Source: Craterostigma plantagineum (taxonomy: Eukaryota > Streptophyta > Magnoliopsida > Lamiales > Linderniaceae). From it: 64,000 bases of DNA. The DNA lies in assembly GCA_027422505.1 (NCBI GenBank), contig JAPQWV010000123.1, positions 744,001-808,000 of the forward strand. The letters are read 5' to 3'. Shown here piece after piece: positions 42,579 through 52,933 of the stretch. Both the position numbers and the translations under genes were made by a program. The notes under the pieces are model-generated. The model had not been told where the DNA came from and ran no database searches. It worked only from the letters and a program-made list of their open reading frames with translations. How positions within the stretch are numbered: the stretch's first letter is position 1; every line of letters starts with the position of its first letter.

Positions 42579-43285
42579 TACGCAGACCTACAAAGTCAGA
42601 AATATACTGTAATTAAACATGATGAACTCGTGAAAGAGGACCTATCAAAATTTAAACGTCAACAGGCAGGCAAGCCATGGGGACTTGAAAATTTATGCAG
42701 ATCATAATGAAGAAAATGTTACATAAAACTCTAGAACGCAACATAACCACGCCACATACAACAGCTATACCGCAAATGGCTAGTAATTTCACGAGTTTGG
42801 ATTCAACATGGATTATGCACTCTGTGCTCCAATTCGGCTATTATGATGGAGGAAACACACCTTTCTTAGGAGTCCAATGCATCTGTTGTAACTCAGGTAA
42901 AAGCTAGCATTCAATTAAAAAAGTCTACACCTAATTATATTCCACAACTACCTACTCCTAGCTGAGATAGATCAAGTAAAATTGCCCTACTGAAGTAGCA
43001 CATAACTGTTAGCACAAAGCACAACTATTTTGAACATTACAGTGAGAAGCCTATATCGACCCTAATTTGCAGATTGCTAATTCTCAGTCACTCGTCAAAT
43101 CTTCAAATAACTGAAAACGGAGAAACGATAATCAAAAGAATAAGCAGACTAACGAAGTCTTCTGAAAATCACGCACAAAGTCACATCAAACATCAAATAA
43201 TCGTGCGACCTAACACTCTAATGAGCGTCACAGATGAAAAATCCCGAGTTTGAAGTTGTTGATTTAGGCGTGACTTAGATCTCGA
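42579..43285 (-). promoter_or_regulatory. 5' region of the TOG gene up to the MULE-1 insertion
   Basis: Non-coding. The minus-strand sequence ending TTTGTAG at about 42588 looks like a splice acceptor of a 5'-UTR intron. The first non-coding exon and promoter would lie further right and may have been separated or altered by MULE-1 and MULE-2. No core promoter element could be fixed. Confidence 0.45.
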
Positions 43286-43295
43286 TGAGTGATTG

Positions 43296-43440
43296 GATTA
43301 TTTAAAAAAATGGCCTTTGACATCGTCAACGTTAAAAAAATAGCCTCCTAATTGATAAAAGACCAATGTATCCTTACTTACTCTGCGTAAAAGACTATTA
43401 TACCCTTTTTTATGGCAATCAACGACAGTTAACGAAAATT
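43296..43440 (+). repeat. MULE-1 left terminal inverted repeat
   Basis: About 55-60 bp from 43296 match the reversed right end well (TTTAAAAAAATGGCC, TTGAC, GTCAA, TTAAAAAAATAGCC), with weaker similarity beyond. The next part (ACTTACTCTGCG...AAAGACTATT) is also shared with the left end of MULE-2 at 52610-52650. Confidence 0.85.
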
Positions 43441-43586
43441 ACAGCTTTTGACAGAGGTTTACTGTAGAATCTGAAAAAGCAAAAGTAAATAAGAAAGAAC
43501 CCTTTCACTTCACGGGCCCTTTGCAAAATCGATCAAGCTTTCTCCATTTTCTTCTTCTTCACAGTCGAATTTGAAGCTCAGAATCC

Positions 43587-46500
43587 ATGGCAGTTCAGGC
43601 GAGACCCCAAACAGTGAAGGTAATTTCTTCCAGTCCTATACAATCGCACGGGACCCTAAATTTAGGCCGCAGGGTACCCGTGCTTGCACAGGCAGGGGCC
43701 CCGTGTCTTGAATCTCGGGGATCCGTGTGAAAGCGCTGGGGTCCTCCCCAATTAACCCGCGCTTTGTCTCGCTGGGACCCGTGCTTGCTAGCGCTGTAGA
43801 CCTTCCAATGCCGCGCTGGGGACCCGTGCGTGGCAGCGCGGGGACCCTGCGACATAGCACGGGGCCCGTGCTTGCTAGCGCGGGGACCCGTGCTCATGTG
43901 CGCTGGAGGTCCTAGCTATGCCGCGCTGGGGACCCGTGCGTGGCAGCGCGGGGACCCTGCGACATAGCACGGGGCCCGTGCTTGCTAGCGCGGGGACCCG
44001 TGCTCATGTGCGCTGGAGGTCCTAGCTATGCCGCGCTGGGGACCCGTGCGTGCCAGCGCGGGGACCCTGCGCCATAGCACGGGGCCCTTGCTTGCTAGCG
44101 CGGGGACCCGTGCTCATGTGCGCTGGAGACCCTTGCTGGGGAACCGCGCACATGAGCACGGGTCCCCGCGCTAGCAAGCACGGGCCCCGTGCTATGTCGC
44201 AGGGTCCTCGCGCTGGCACGCACGGGTCCCCAGCGCGGCATAGCTAGGACCTCCAGCGCACATGAGCACGGGTCCCCGCGCTAGCAAGCACGGGCCCCGT
44301 GCTATGTCGCAGGGTCCCCGCGCTGCCACGCACGGGTCCCCAGCGCGGCATAGCGAGGTCTCCGCGCAGCATGGCAGGGGACCGTGCGCGGCGGCCTATC
44401 TCACCATAAGCAATTTTCCCGCAGCATTTGTAATTAATTTTTTATTGATTTGTATGTTCAATTGAAGAAGCAAATTGCCGGAGGCGACGATGAGAAAGAT
44501 TACCGGTTACATATCACGTCACGATACTGCGAAGTGAGCCAGGAGATCGTTGGTTGGCTAAACGAGGATGAGCTGGCAGTTTTTACGGAAGGGAGTCCGT
44601 TCGGCAGGCTCGTCAACGCTGCCGGCAATTTCAATTTGTCGGCGCAGCTGTTGTGGTATCTCATCAAGTGCCAGACGCAGCTTCACAATCGTGACGAGCT
44701 TTGGATGATCATCGGGAAGAAACCGCTCCGTTTTTCAAAAACGGAGTATTGCCTAATCACGGGGCTGAAGTTCGCAGCCGAACCGGCGGTGAACCAAACG
44801 GATGAATTCGTCCGTCGTCATTTCCCGAGGAAAACAGCATTGACGCTTAAATTGTCGCACGTTAAGCAGCGGTTGGAGGAGTTGGCTGCCAACCCCACGG
44901 TGCGCGTCAATGACGAGAAGTTGAAGTTGGCCAACCTGTATTTTGCGGGTTACGTCTTGCTGCCCCGACCTTCCAAGAAGGATACCACCCTTCCTTCTTG
45001 GATCGTTTATTTAGTCGAAGACTCAGAGGCCTTCGAGCGTTACCCTTGGGGGACCGTGGCTTTCAGAGCGGCACTACGGTCGCTGAAACAAGATTTTGGC
45101 GATAGCAAGGAAAGTAAGCTGATCAGTGGATTCGTACATCCACTTCAGGTTAGGGTTTTATATTTGAGTGACTTTGTGAGTTTAGGGTTTCGTCTGTTTG
45201 CGAAGATTAATTTACTTCTTTCTTTGTCTTCAGATATTAGCATATGAATGCATACCGGCCATCACTGCGAAATATGTTGAACGTAGAGAGGGGGAGAATG
45301 CGAGGCCGCGTATATGCCGGTGGGTCACGAGGAATTGGCCCCGGAAGGGATGTCCGAAGTTGGTGGATGTTGCGAAGACGGTGGGCGGGTCCGATGTACT
45401 AGGTCTACTGGACCGGCGATTCGATGAATTTGCGCGCCACGTGGACCGGCGATTCGATGAATTTGGCAATCGGCTCGACACGTTTCGCAGCGGCTTCGAC
45501 GCACTTAGCGGTCGGTTCGAGCATCTGGAGAACGAGTTTACGCAATTCCGAGACGGCTTTGCGCAATTCCAAGACAATTACGATCGACGCTCCGACTTCT
45601 ATGAGGAGCGGTTCAACTCGATGCAAGGTCTGGGTGAAAGCATCGGCGGCGTTGCGGCTCAGTTGCAGGAGCTTCGCGATGATTGGAGGAATTTGTTCGG
45701 TTCACGTACAGATACCGACGCGCCTCGTTACGGTAACTATCTTTAAATTTAATTCAAATTTAATAATCGCCGTAACTTATAATTTAATATGTATCGTAGA
45801 CGCCGAGGCGAGTTCGACTGGGTGGACGCAATTTGCGACACGGGACCCACCCAGTTCGAGCGGATGGGGATGGCCGGCAAACGAGTATCCATGGAATTAC
45901 TACGAGCCGTCGCAGCAATTGGACGATGGATACGGCTTTGCGCAGACCGAGACATATTACGAGGTCGACCCATCGACTTGGAGGGGCCTCGACTGGGATC
46001 AGTCGATTATGCAAAGTTCGGCGGTTGCGGATCAGTCGACGGTGGCTGATAGGGGTAAAGGTGTGGTCGAGGACGTGACCCCAGGTGTGGTCGAGGACGT
46101 GACCCCGGAAGTCCGGCAGAGGAATCCGTCCCAGTGGCTGCAGTCGCCGTTCACTGAGCCTCCGTCCACCGGTCAACCGAAAGCGAGTCCATCGGCCGTT
46201 GATGTCCATATTTCGAAGAAGATCTTGGTGTGGGGGGCCATAGAGAAGGAAATACGGGACATGGCTGACGACGAGTACAAGGAGTGCTTGGTCGATAGGC
46301 ATAGACGTCAATGGTTTGAGGATCTATACACACCAACAAGGTGGCTCGATGACATGGTATGCTCCGCTTGAACTATTAATTTTGCAATGAACTATAATCG
46401 TAAAGCCTAAGTTGTTTTGGTTTTTCAGCATATGAATGAAGCAATGAGAGGGTTCCTGGACATGCAGAAGACCCATTCATTTGCGTCGAAGAATGTTGCG

Positions 46501-47120
46501 TACATGTCTTACGCGTTCAAGACATGCGTCGAACTCGATGGCTTCGATAATGGAAAAGTCGTAAATGGGATGCTTTCGTTATGGTCCCATTACGCAAGAG
46601 GACTTCAGGATGGATGGCCATCGATCTCATGGATGGACGCAGATTGCATCGTCTTCCCCGTGCAAACGATAGCACATTGGGTGCTATGCGTCGCTGATTG
46701 GAGGCAGAAGACGATGACGATATACGACTCCGACGAGTCGTGCGACAAGGACATGCGCAACCTCAACAAAGCATTGGTGCCACTTCAAGTAATCATCCCG
46801 GCGATATTGGTCTTCATGGGATGTATCAAGACACGCTTTAAGAAATGGAAAGTTCAGCGTCATCCGAGATTCGCCAAACAGCAAGGAAAGTAAGTTTCAT
46901 TCGTTATTATTTCATTATATTTTTTTACGACGATTTCTGTATAAGTGTGTAACGTTTCAGCGGAGAATGCGGCGTACATGTGTTGCGAGCGGCAATGAGC
47001 CTGATGTTTCGAGGTGACGACGTCTCCAATCTGACGCAACAGGAAATTACGGATTTTAGGAAATTTCTTACGCTTTGTATTTTGCGTAAGGACTGGGGTT
47101 CTTGGTTTGGTCCAAGATAG
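43587..47120 (+). CDS. MULE-1 DUF1985 / Ulp1-type (C48) protease gene, six exons, 796 aa
   Basis: Inferred exons: 43587-43619, 44468-45148, 45234-45732, 45800-46356, 46429-46889 and 46961-47120. All have GT-AG borders and the frame stays open to the TAG at 47118-47120. The 33-bp first exon (MAVQARPQTVK) is supported by the equal-length exon in MULE-2. Residues about 25-215 are a DUF1985 domain (GSPFGRLVNAAGNFNLSAQL; LHNRDELWMI; LRFSKTEYCLITGLKF). A coiled coil follows (RRFDEFGNRLDTFRSGF), then a low-complexity linker. The C48 domain has the catalytic His (IAHWVLCVAD), Asp (MTIYDSDES), Gln (AKQQGN) and Cys (GECGVHVLRAA). Ulp1 proteases remove SUMO; the role of transposon-borne copies is unknown. 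A start at 44450 would lack an ATG. Confidence 0.85.
43660..44385 (+). repeat. GGGACC array in intron 1 of the Ulp gene, with large inverted repeat
   Basis: GC-rich array of GGGGACCCGTGC-like units every 21-23 bp. A 110-bp higher-order unit begins at 43811, 43921 and 44031 (three direct copies). From 44146 the same units run in reverse, giving two arms of about 210 bp (43914-44123 and 44146-44354) around a 22-bp spacer. Transcribed as part of intron 1, it could form a long hairpin. Frames in this block are repeat artefacts. Confidence 0.9.
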
Positions 47121-47394
47121 TTGAATGGGAATGTAACTTTTTATTTATTCAAGTGGCTTGCATGGTTTAAATAATTTCTTACAATTTTTGTTTATTTAAA
47201 TAATTTTGATGAAAAACCTCGCACGTTGTTGGTTACGTTTGTGTAAATTAAATACCTGAATTGACATTAGTGATGACATGACAAGCAATTTTATTGCTAA
47301 TTGCATCAAATCGACTGTTATGACACTGACAATATAACGAAAAAGGTAACAGACCACTAATTCACAAATCATTGTTGACTATTCAACGCACATA

Positions 47395-47835
47395 AGCATG
47401 GGACCAAGCATTTGAGCACGGGTCCCTTGTTGGAAAACTAGGGGCCCCTGCAGTAGTCATTGAGCACGGGACCGGTATTTAATATTACATCGTTATTTAT
47501 TAAATATTTCTTTTTCGTTACACTGACAATGCATTGATTACACTGACATTCGCAGAAAATGTGAGTACAGACAATAATAATTTACCAATGATTGTTGACT
47601 AGTCAATTAAAATCCGCACGGGTCCGGTATGCTGCGCATGGTTCCAAACTTATGCGCACGGTCCCTCGCGCATAAGCATGGGTCCGCGCACACAAGCACG
47701 GGTCCCTTGCGTGAGTTCACGGGTCCCGCGCGTAATCGCTGGGGTCCCGCGCATCCCACGCGCATTAGCTTGCGCGGGCCCATGAGCATGGGCCCCGGAC
47801 CACAGAACTCATGTGCGGGGTCCCTGCGGTTATTT
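47395..47835 (+). repeat. GGGACC array, MULE-1 intergenic
   Basis: About a dozen GGGACC/GGGTCC motifs in GCACGGGTCC or CGCGGGTCC context, densest at 47610-47825. Confidence 0.75.
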
Positions 47836-48404
47836 TCACGATTTTACACCATATTAAATAATTTCGAAGTTCGATTCAGCCTCCATACGACTATAATACG
47901 TCATATAATATAATAGCCAACAAAAATATGGTCTTTTTGCATGTATAAGATACGAGTTTTCGATTGTTACACCCTAACCAAGTCACCAACATAAGCAAGT
48001 TGTTGCTATGTAAATTTGCTCAATTATTGTGACATCCACCCAGTTCACCAAATTCACATCGAAAACAATAACCAAATAGTTTAATTTTTTTTCCTAAACA
48101 TTAACAACATAAGAGAAATTTTTTGGTCAAGATTAATTTTTTTTTCGACAATTTCGTTATGGTTAATTATTTTTGTTAAGATTTACAAGATATATATATG
48201 TATTTATTTACTGAAATTCTTTTATCTCACGCAACTTGCTTTTTCTTGTCATACATCGAAAAGGACACCAGACTTGACAGGGCATTGATTACACCTGCAC
48301 TCAAAGCTGACATGTTTCAGACAAATAGTTGACTGACCAATAATTCAATAATAACGCCGTTCACGAAAGAAGACCAATAATTGACCCCAATTAGGGTTTA
48401 CACA

Positions 48405-48525
48405 ATTTCCGCGCGGGACCGAACTTATGCGCAGGGACCAAGCAAATAAGCACGGGTCCCCGCACAAGATCATGGGTCCCGTGCTTGAAAACAAGGGTCC
48501 TTCGCGCATAAGCACGGGTCCCGCA
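48405..48525 (+). repeat. GGGACC cluster 3' of mudrA, MULE-1
   Basis: About seven GGGACC, GGGTCC or GGGTCC-like motifs within 120 bp. Confidence 0.7.
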
Positions 48526-48693
48526 CATCCATTAAAACCCTAACTTTAAAATCCAAATTTTACATACCTCAAACAATATCACATCATAACTCTTACTTTA
48601 TAAAACCATCATTACGCTAATCTAAACAAACTTTCGTTTCATAACAATAATAATTAGGTTCTATTACATTACAAAACCCTAAATTTAGAGGGT

Positions 48694-50952
48694 TTACCTC
48701 CTACTAAATTCGCCAACAGAAGGCAACCTATTTTTCTGTGGTCTTCCACGTTGTTTCTCGCGAGGAGGTGGCAGCATTTCAACACTTCTTTCAATGTGTT
48801 CAGACACCGGCCATATAGTACCTTCGTAAGCTAACTTCCAACATCCCAAACTGTAGTAAGGGTCGACTAGTGAACCCACATCGACGTTGGCATAACCACA
48901 AGCAGCAATAGCGTGTGGGCAAGGAATTCGGTCGATGTCAAGCATCTTACAGCTGCACGTACGCGACTCTAGATCGACGACCTCGTTAGAGTTGTGCCCG
49001 TATACATTATACGTTAGACGCCCAACTTCCGATACGTGAAAACTCTGCGACCCAATGAAATTCTCACGGAGGATCGACTCGACCTTCGGCGTAAACGACG
49101 TCGAATTCGCAGCGATAGAAGCTTCGCATGCTCTTCGATGCTTACTGAACCAGGATGATGTTAATCGGTGAATTGAGCCCAACAATCCTATAATTGGAAG
49201 TTCTCTATCCGCGCGTAGAGCCGCATTTATCGACTCCGATCCATTGGTCGTCATGATGTTATATCTCGCCTTGGGACAATATGCCCTCGTCCACCGTGGC
49301 TCTTCAATCGCGTCAAGATATCGACCCGCCGACTTGAATGTTTCACCTAGAGTTTTGTAATGTGCATCGCACTCGGCCTTGGTGTAGGCATTGGCCACCC
49401 GCCAGAAAATGGGGCACGCACCCTTGTCCGCCGTTTTCGTCTTCACATTTTGCTGAATGTGCCATGCGCAGAAACCATGAAATGAATTGGGAAACACAGC
49501 AGGGACGGCATTCTTTATACCGTGGTTTCGGTCAGAAATAATGACGAGTTCCTTGCTGTCCGGTACGAAACGACTCAATCTAGTGAGAAACCACGTCCAA
49601 GATTCGGTTCCCTCCGAGTCAGCAAGACCCCATGCGAGTGGGTATTGATGGTAATCACCATCTTGCGCCGTAGCAATGAGCAAAACTCCTTTATATTTTC
49701 CCTTCAAAAAAGTTGCATCGATAGATACGACTTTCCTCATGTATGCAAATCCCCTAACGCATGCGCCGTATGCTAAGAACATATATTTGAACCTCATTTG
49801 CTCGTCCATCTCCCAATCTGTGATGCTGTCAACGTTTGCTTGCCTCAACGCATCCAAGTAGGCCGGAAGTAAACCGTAACAATCATCCCTGTTACCGACT
49901 AATTCGTCCGACGCTAGTTGCTTGCCTTTCCAAGCCTTGTAGTACGAGACATCTACTCCCCTGTTCTGCATCATCGACATGATTGACTTGGGTGGCGGAA
50001 TGTCTTTAGGACCGGTGAAATGTTCCAACAGAACTTGTGATACAACTGACGAACTTCCTTGCCGATGTTTACGGCGACGATGAGAAACCCCACAGGTGTG
50101 CTTGCCGCAATACGTTCGGATTGAGAAAAAAGGGGAGTCCTTGTTCTGTGCAGCTCGTACTCGCCATGTGCATCCTTCGGTTGCGCATTTTGCTACGTAC
50201 ATGGTTTTATTTGACCGGACCAATTTGAACTCGAAACACGCATCAAGGGCGACTTTAGTGATCACGTCCTTGACTTCCTTCTTGTCCCGAAATTCCTGAC
50301 CAACAAACATGCTTGAACCATCCCCAAATCCATACGTGCCGTCGTCAGCATGTGGAGAGTCCGCCATTGTGACATCGTCATCATCACTTTCCGAAGCATA
50401 ATGTTCCTCGGGTTGTTCGAACGTATCATCTTCATTCTCATTTTGATTCTCGGACGGTCCGGTTTGATCTTCTTGAAAACCCTCGTATTCAGAAAGATGG
50501 TAAGAGTGGTCCATGTAACCCTCCACGGGATGGATTTCCTCATTTGCGTCGCACTGCTCTATTAGACCGACGTTGAAATTCGATTCGTCATTAAGATGAG
50601 CTTGTGGTGGTGTGGCACTGACAAAGGACGCAACCTCAACATGGAGCACGGGTCTAGACTGTGGACCACCAAAACCAAGGTATGCACGTATACCGTAGTC
50701 ATTCTCGATGTAGATGGGTCGTGGGAAATCGTAAACTACGCTAGGCATGTAGCTTAACGTGAGTCTAGAATTCTCGCTGCATAGCGACAACACCTTCACA
50801 ATCTCATTCTTCACGTCATCTAACGTGCATGTTTCCTCGTCGACCAAGATTGATTGCCATCTATGAGTAGGAAGAGGACACCACTTCGAGGTATTGTCCT
50901 CGCCAATTATCCAATGACCCTCGACTTGGAACACAATGTTAGTGATCGTCAT
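48694..50952 (-). CDS. mudrA: MULE-1 MudrA transposase, 752 aa, intact
   Basis: The ATG at 50952 (MTITNIVFQ) is chosen because the MULE-2 copy starts at the same residue. Upstream TTGCAG looks like a 5'-UTR splice acceptor. Domains in order: a basal N-terminal region; an acidic stretch near residues 160-210; a MuDR zinc-binding domain near 215-290 (FVGQEFRDKKEVKDVITKVA; CATEGCTW; CGKHTCGVSH); a MULE transposase core from about 400 with catalytic Asp in SIDATFLKGKYKG and in IISDRNHGIKNA; the conserved HGFCAWHIQQNVK and TTNGSESINAALR; a SWIM zinc finger (CSCKMLDIDRIPCPHAIAAC); and a basic tail (REKQRGRPQKNRLP). It would bind the ends and catalyse transposition. No stop or frameshift is seen. 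Confidence 0.95.
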   Translation of the reverse strand: MTITNIVFQVEGHWIIGEDNTSKWCPLPTHRWQSILVDEETCTLDDVKNEIVKVLSLCSENSRLTLSYMPSVVYDFPRPIYIENDYGIRAYLGFGGPQSRPVLHVEVASFVSATPPQAHLNDESNFNVGLIEQCDANEEIHPVEGYMDHSYHLSEYEGFQEDQTGPSENQNENEDDTFEQPEEHYASESDDDDVTMADSPHADDGTYGFGDGSSMFVGQEFRDKKEVKDVITKVALDACFEFKLVRSNKTMYVAKCATEGCTWRVRAAQNKDSPFFSIRTYCGKHTCGVSHRRRKHRQGSSSVVSQVLLEHFTGPKDIPPPKSIMSMMQNRGVDVSYYKAWKGKQLASDELVGNRDDCYGLLPAYLDALRQANVDSITDWEMDEQMRFKYMFLAYGACVRGFAYMRKVVSIDATFLKGKYKGVLLIATAQDGDYHQYPLAWGLADSEGTESWTWFLTRLSRFVPDSKELVIISDRNHGIKNAVPAVFPNSFHGFCAWHIQQNVKTKTADKGACPIFWRVANAYTKAECDAHYKTLGETFKSAGRYLDAIEEPRWTRAYCPKARYNIMTTNGSESINAALRADRELPIIGLLGSIHRLTSSWFSKHRRACEASIAANSTSFTPKVESILRENFIGSQSFHVSEVGRLTYNVYGHNSNEVVDLESRTCSCKMLDIDRIPCPHAIAACGYANVDVGSLVDPYYSLGCWKLAYEGTIWPVSEHIERSVEMLPPPREKQRGRPQKNRLPSVGEFSRR

Positions 50953-51120
50953 GATTACCCCCTGCAATAAAAGTAAAATATATTAGAACCATAGCCCTAC
51001 TTGCGAAACCAATACAACTTGCGAAACCCTAGTTTGCGAAAACAATAGTTTGCAAAAACCCTAGTTGTCGAAATTGTTATTTCGGATGCTGTGTTTGCTA
51101 ACATGATTTCTAGGCTATCG

Positions 51121-51360
51121 AAAACCCTAACAGCGATCGAAAACCCTAACAGCTTTCGAAAACCCTAAAAGCTATCAAAAACTCTAACAGCTATCGAAAA
51201 CCCTAACAGCTATCGAAAACCCTAACAGCTTTCGAAAACCCTAAAAGCTATCGAAAACCCTCACAGCTATCGAAAACCCTAACAGCTATCGAAAACCCTA
51301 ACAGCTTTCAAAAACCCTAAAAGCTATCGAAAACCCTCACAGCTATCGAAAACCCTAACA
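51121..51360 (+). repeat. 19-bp telo-box-like minisatellite upstream of mudrA, about 12.6 copies
   Basis: Units of AAAACCCTAACAGCTATCG with small changes run at a regular 19-bp period from 51121. Each contains AAACCCTAA or a one-base variant, the plant telo-box found in promoters of growth-related genes. It lies 170 bp upstream of the mudrA start codon. It is not a telomeric array, because the period is not 7. Confidence 0.92.
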
Positions 51361-52010
51361 TATAAGCACGGGACCCCTGCACCAGCGCATGGGACCAATC
51401 TCTAGAGCGCGAGACCCATGACTTAGTGCGCGGGACCCATGCCCTAAGACGGCCCATGCACTGATGCGCGGGACCCCAGCACCAGCGCCTGGGGTCCTTG
51501 AACTGATGCCTGGGTCCCGTGCTCAGTGCGCGCGCGGACCCGTGCTCAGTGCGCGCGCCCCCTGCATTGATGCACAGAACCCCGGCACCAGACTGCGGGG
51601 ACCCTGAATTGATGCCGGGGTCCCGTGCACTAGCGCGCGCGGACCCGTGCTCCATTGCGCGCGCGCCCTGCTCTGATGTGCGGGACCCCAGCGCCAGCGC
51701 CTGGGGTCCTTGAACTGAAGCTTGGGTCCCGTGCTCAGTGCGCGCGCGGACCCGTGCTCAGTGCGCGCGCCCCCTGCATTGATGCACAGGACCCCGGCAC
51801 CAGATTGCGGGGACCCTGAATTGATGCCGGGGTCCCGTGCACTAGCGCGCGCGGACCCGTGCTCCATTGCGCGCGCGCCCTGCACTGATGTGCGGGACCC
51901 CAGCGCCAGCGCCTGGGGCCCTTGAACTGATGCTCGGGTCCCGTGATCTAGCGCGCGGACCCGTGCACCAGTGCGCGCGCCCCCTGCACCAGCGTGTGGG
52001 TTCCATGGAG
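51355..52010 (+). repeat. GGGACC array near the mudrA-side end of MULE-1
   Basis: Dense GGGACCC/GGGTCCC motifs with GCGCGCGC stretches. A higher-order unit of about 212 bp is repeated (from about 51488, 51701 and, partially, 51912). It lies between the telo-box-like minisatellite and the right terminal repeat. MULE-0 has its counterpart at 24925-25320. Confidence 0.88.
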
Positions 52011-52394
52011 CATGACCACGAGTTTCGTCTTTCCGACTGGAAATTCAAAATTCTCGTGGCCAGACATCACGTAATGACAAACTCACGTAATTTGGAGGGT
52101 AAAAAATTCGTAATTCAAAAAGAAAAAACTTACTGTAAAGAGTTAGAGCTGGGTTTTTCCTTCCAGACTTGTTTCGCAGACTTCGAGCTCGACTTAACTT
52201 AGTGACGAAATGAGGCTGTGTTTTTCTTTAGAAACGATGAAGAATAAAGGATGGATCGATCTGGGTTGGTATAGTAATTATTACGTGCTGCTGTGCATTT
52301 TAAATGGAGTTTCGTTTCTTTTATATATATACAGATTGTGTATGTATATTTATTTTTCTTTTTCTTTATTTCTAGTTAGTTAACGAGGGTTTAA

Positions 52395-52505
52395 AGAAGA
52401 TGGTTAACGGTTAATTAAAATGAAGGCCATTGACCAAAAAAAAACGTCAACAAGGCTATTTTTTTAATATTGACTGAGTCAAGGGCCATTTTTTTAAAAG
52501 ACCCG
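52395..52505 (-). repeat. MULE-1 right terminal inverted repeat
   Basis: Reversed, it reads GGGTCTTTTAAAAAAATGGCC...TCAATATTAAAAAAATAGCC, matching the left end for about 55-60 bp. It is followed by the TSD at 52506-52515. Confidence 0.85.
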
Positions 52506-52534
52506 TGAGTGATTGCGTCGTTTAGCAGTTTATA

Positions 52535-52700
52535 GGATTTTTTTTAAGTAAATAGCCCCTGAGTTGGTCAATCTTTTAAAAAATAGCACCCAAAATCGGA
52601 CTTTACCTTTGTACACTTACTAACTCTGCTCTAAAGACTATTTTACCCTTGTTTAATGTCAATCAACAACCTCAACACCACTTAACGAAAAAATTAATTA
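52535..52700 (+). repeat. MULE-2 left terminal repeat (approximate)
   Basis: By eye it aligns with 43296-43440 of MULE-1, including ACTTACTAACTCTGC...AAAGACTATTTTACCC and CAATCAACAACC. Only 19 bp separate it from the MULE-1 TSD. Confidence 0.75.
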
Positions 52701-52933
52701 AAGGGTTTACATGTTACACTGTAGCGAATATGAAACATCAGACCCGTTATAGAAGAGTGGGGTAAAAGTAAAAAAACCAACCACTTTCACTTCCAGTAAA
52801 AAAAGCAAGCGTGTGCTCTCCCGCCCCTGCACTGCAAATCGTCTCCACTTTCACTTCCAGTAAAAAAAGCAAGCCTGTGCTCTCCCGCCCCTGCACTGCA
52901 AATCGTCTTCTCTGCAAATTGACTCATTCGACA

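Larger units (their letters stand above)
47121..48693. other. MULE-1 intergenic region between convergent genes
   Basis: Contains two GGGACC/GGGTCC clusters (about 47395-47835 and 48405-48525) in A/T-rich sequence. Recurring phrases such as GACATG...ACTGACAAT...CAATAATT are shared with MULE-0 and MULE-2/3. No gene is supported. It would hold both 3' UTRs. Confidence 0.6.
43296..52505. mobile_element. MULE-1: Ulp-bearing Mutator-like element, apparently intact, TSD TGAGTGATTG
   Basis: TGAGTGATTG occurs at 43286-43295 and 52506-52515, a 10-bp TSD within the 9-11 bp usual for Mutator-like elements. The ends are inverted repeats (TTTAAAAAAATGGCC...TTAAAAAAATAGCC on both sides). Inside are a plus-strand DUF1985/Ulp1 gene and a convergent minus-strand mudrA, both without visible lesion. 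MULEs with a Ulp1-like second gene are known as Kaonashi-type (KI-MULEs) in Arabidopsis and in melon. It lies upstream of the TOG gene, in line with the MULE preference for 5' gene regions. Confidence 0.93.

Noticed and set aside
43595..44465. Several frames rich in Gly, Pro and Arg on both strands
   Set aside because: They are translations of the 110-bp GGGACC repeats and appear in every register; the block is an intron.
44450..44467. Start of the Ulp gene at 44450
   Set aside because: The codon is TTG, and the bases 44450-44467 end in a splice acceptor. The 33-bp upstream exon, matched in MULE-2, supplies an ATG.
51121..51360. Interstitial telomere
   Set aside because: The plant telomere repeat has a 7-bp period. 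Here the AAACCCTAA box recurs every 19 bp within a longer unit.
51317..51925. Overlapping frames on both strands upstream of mudrA
   Set aside because: Artefacts of the 212-bp GC-rich repeats and the 19-bp minisatellite.
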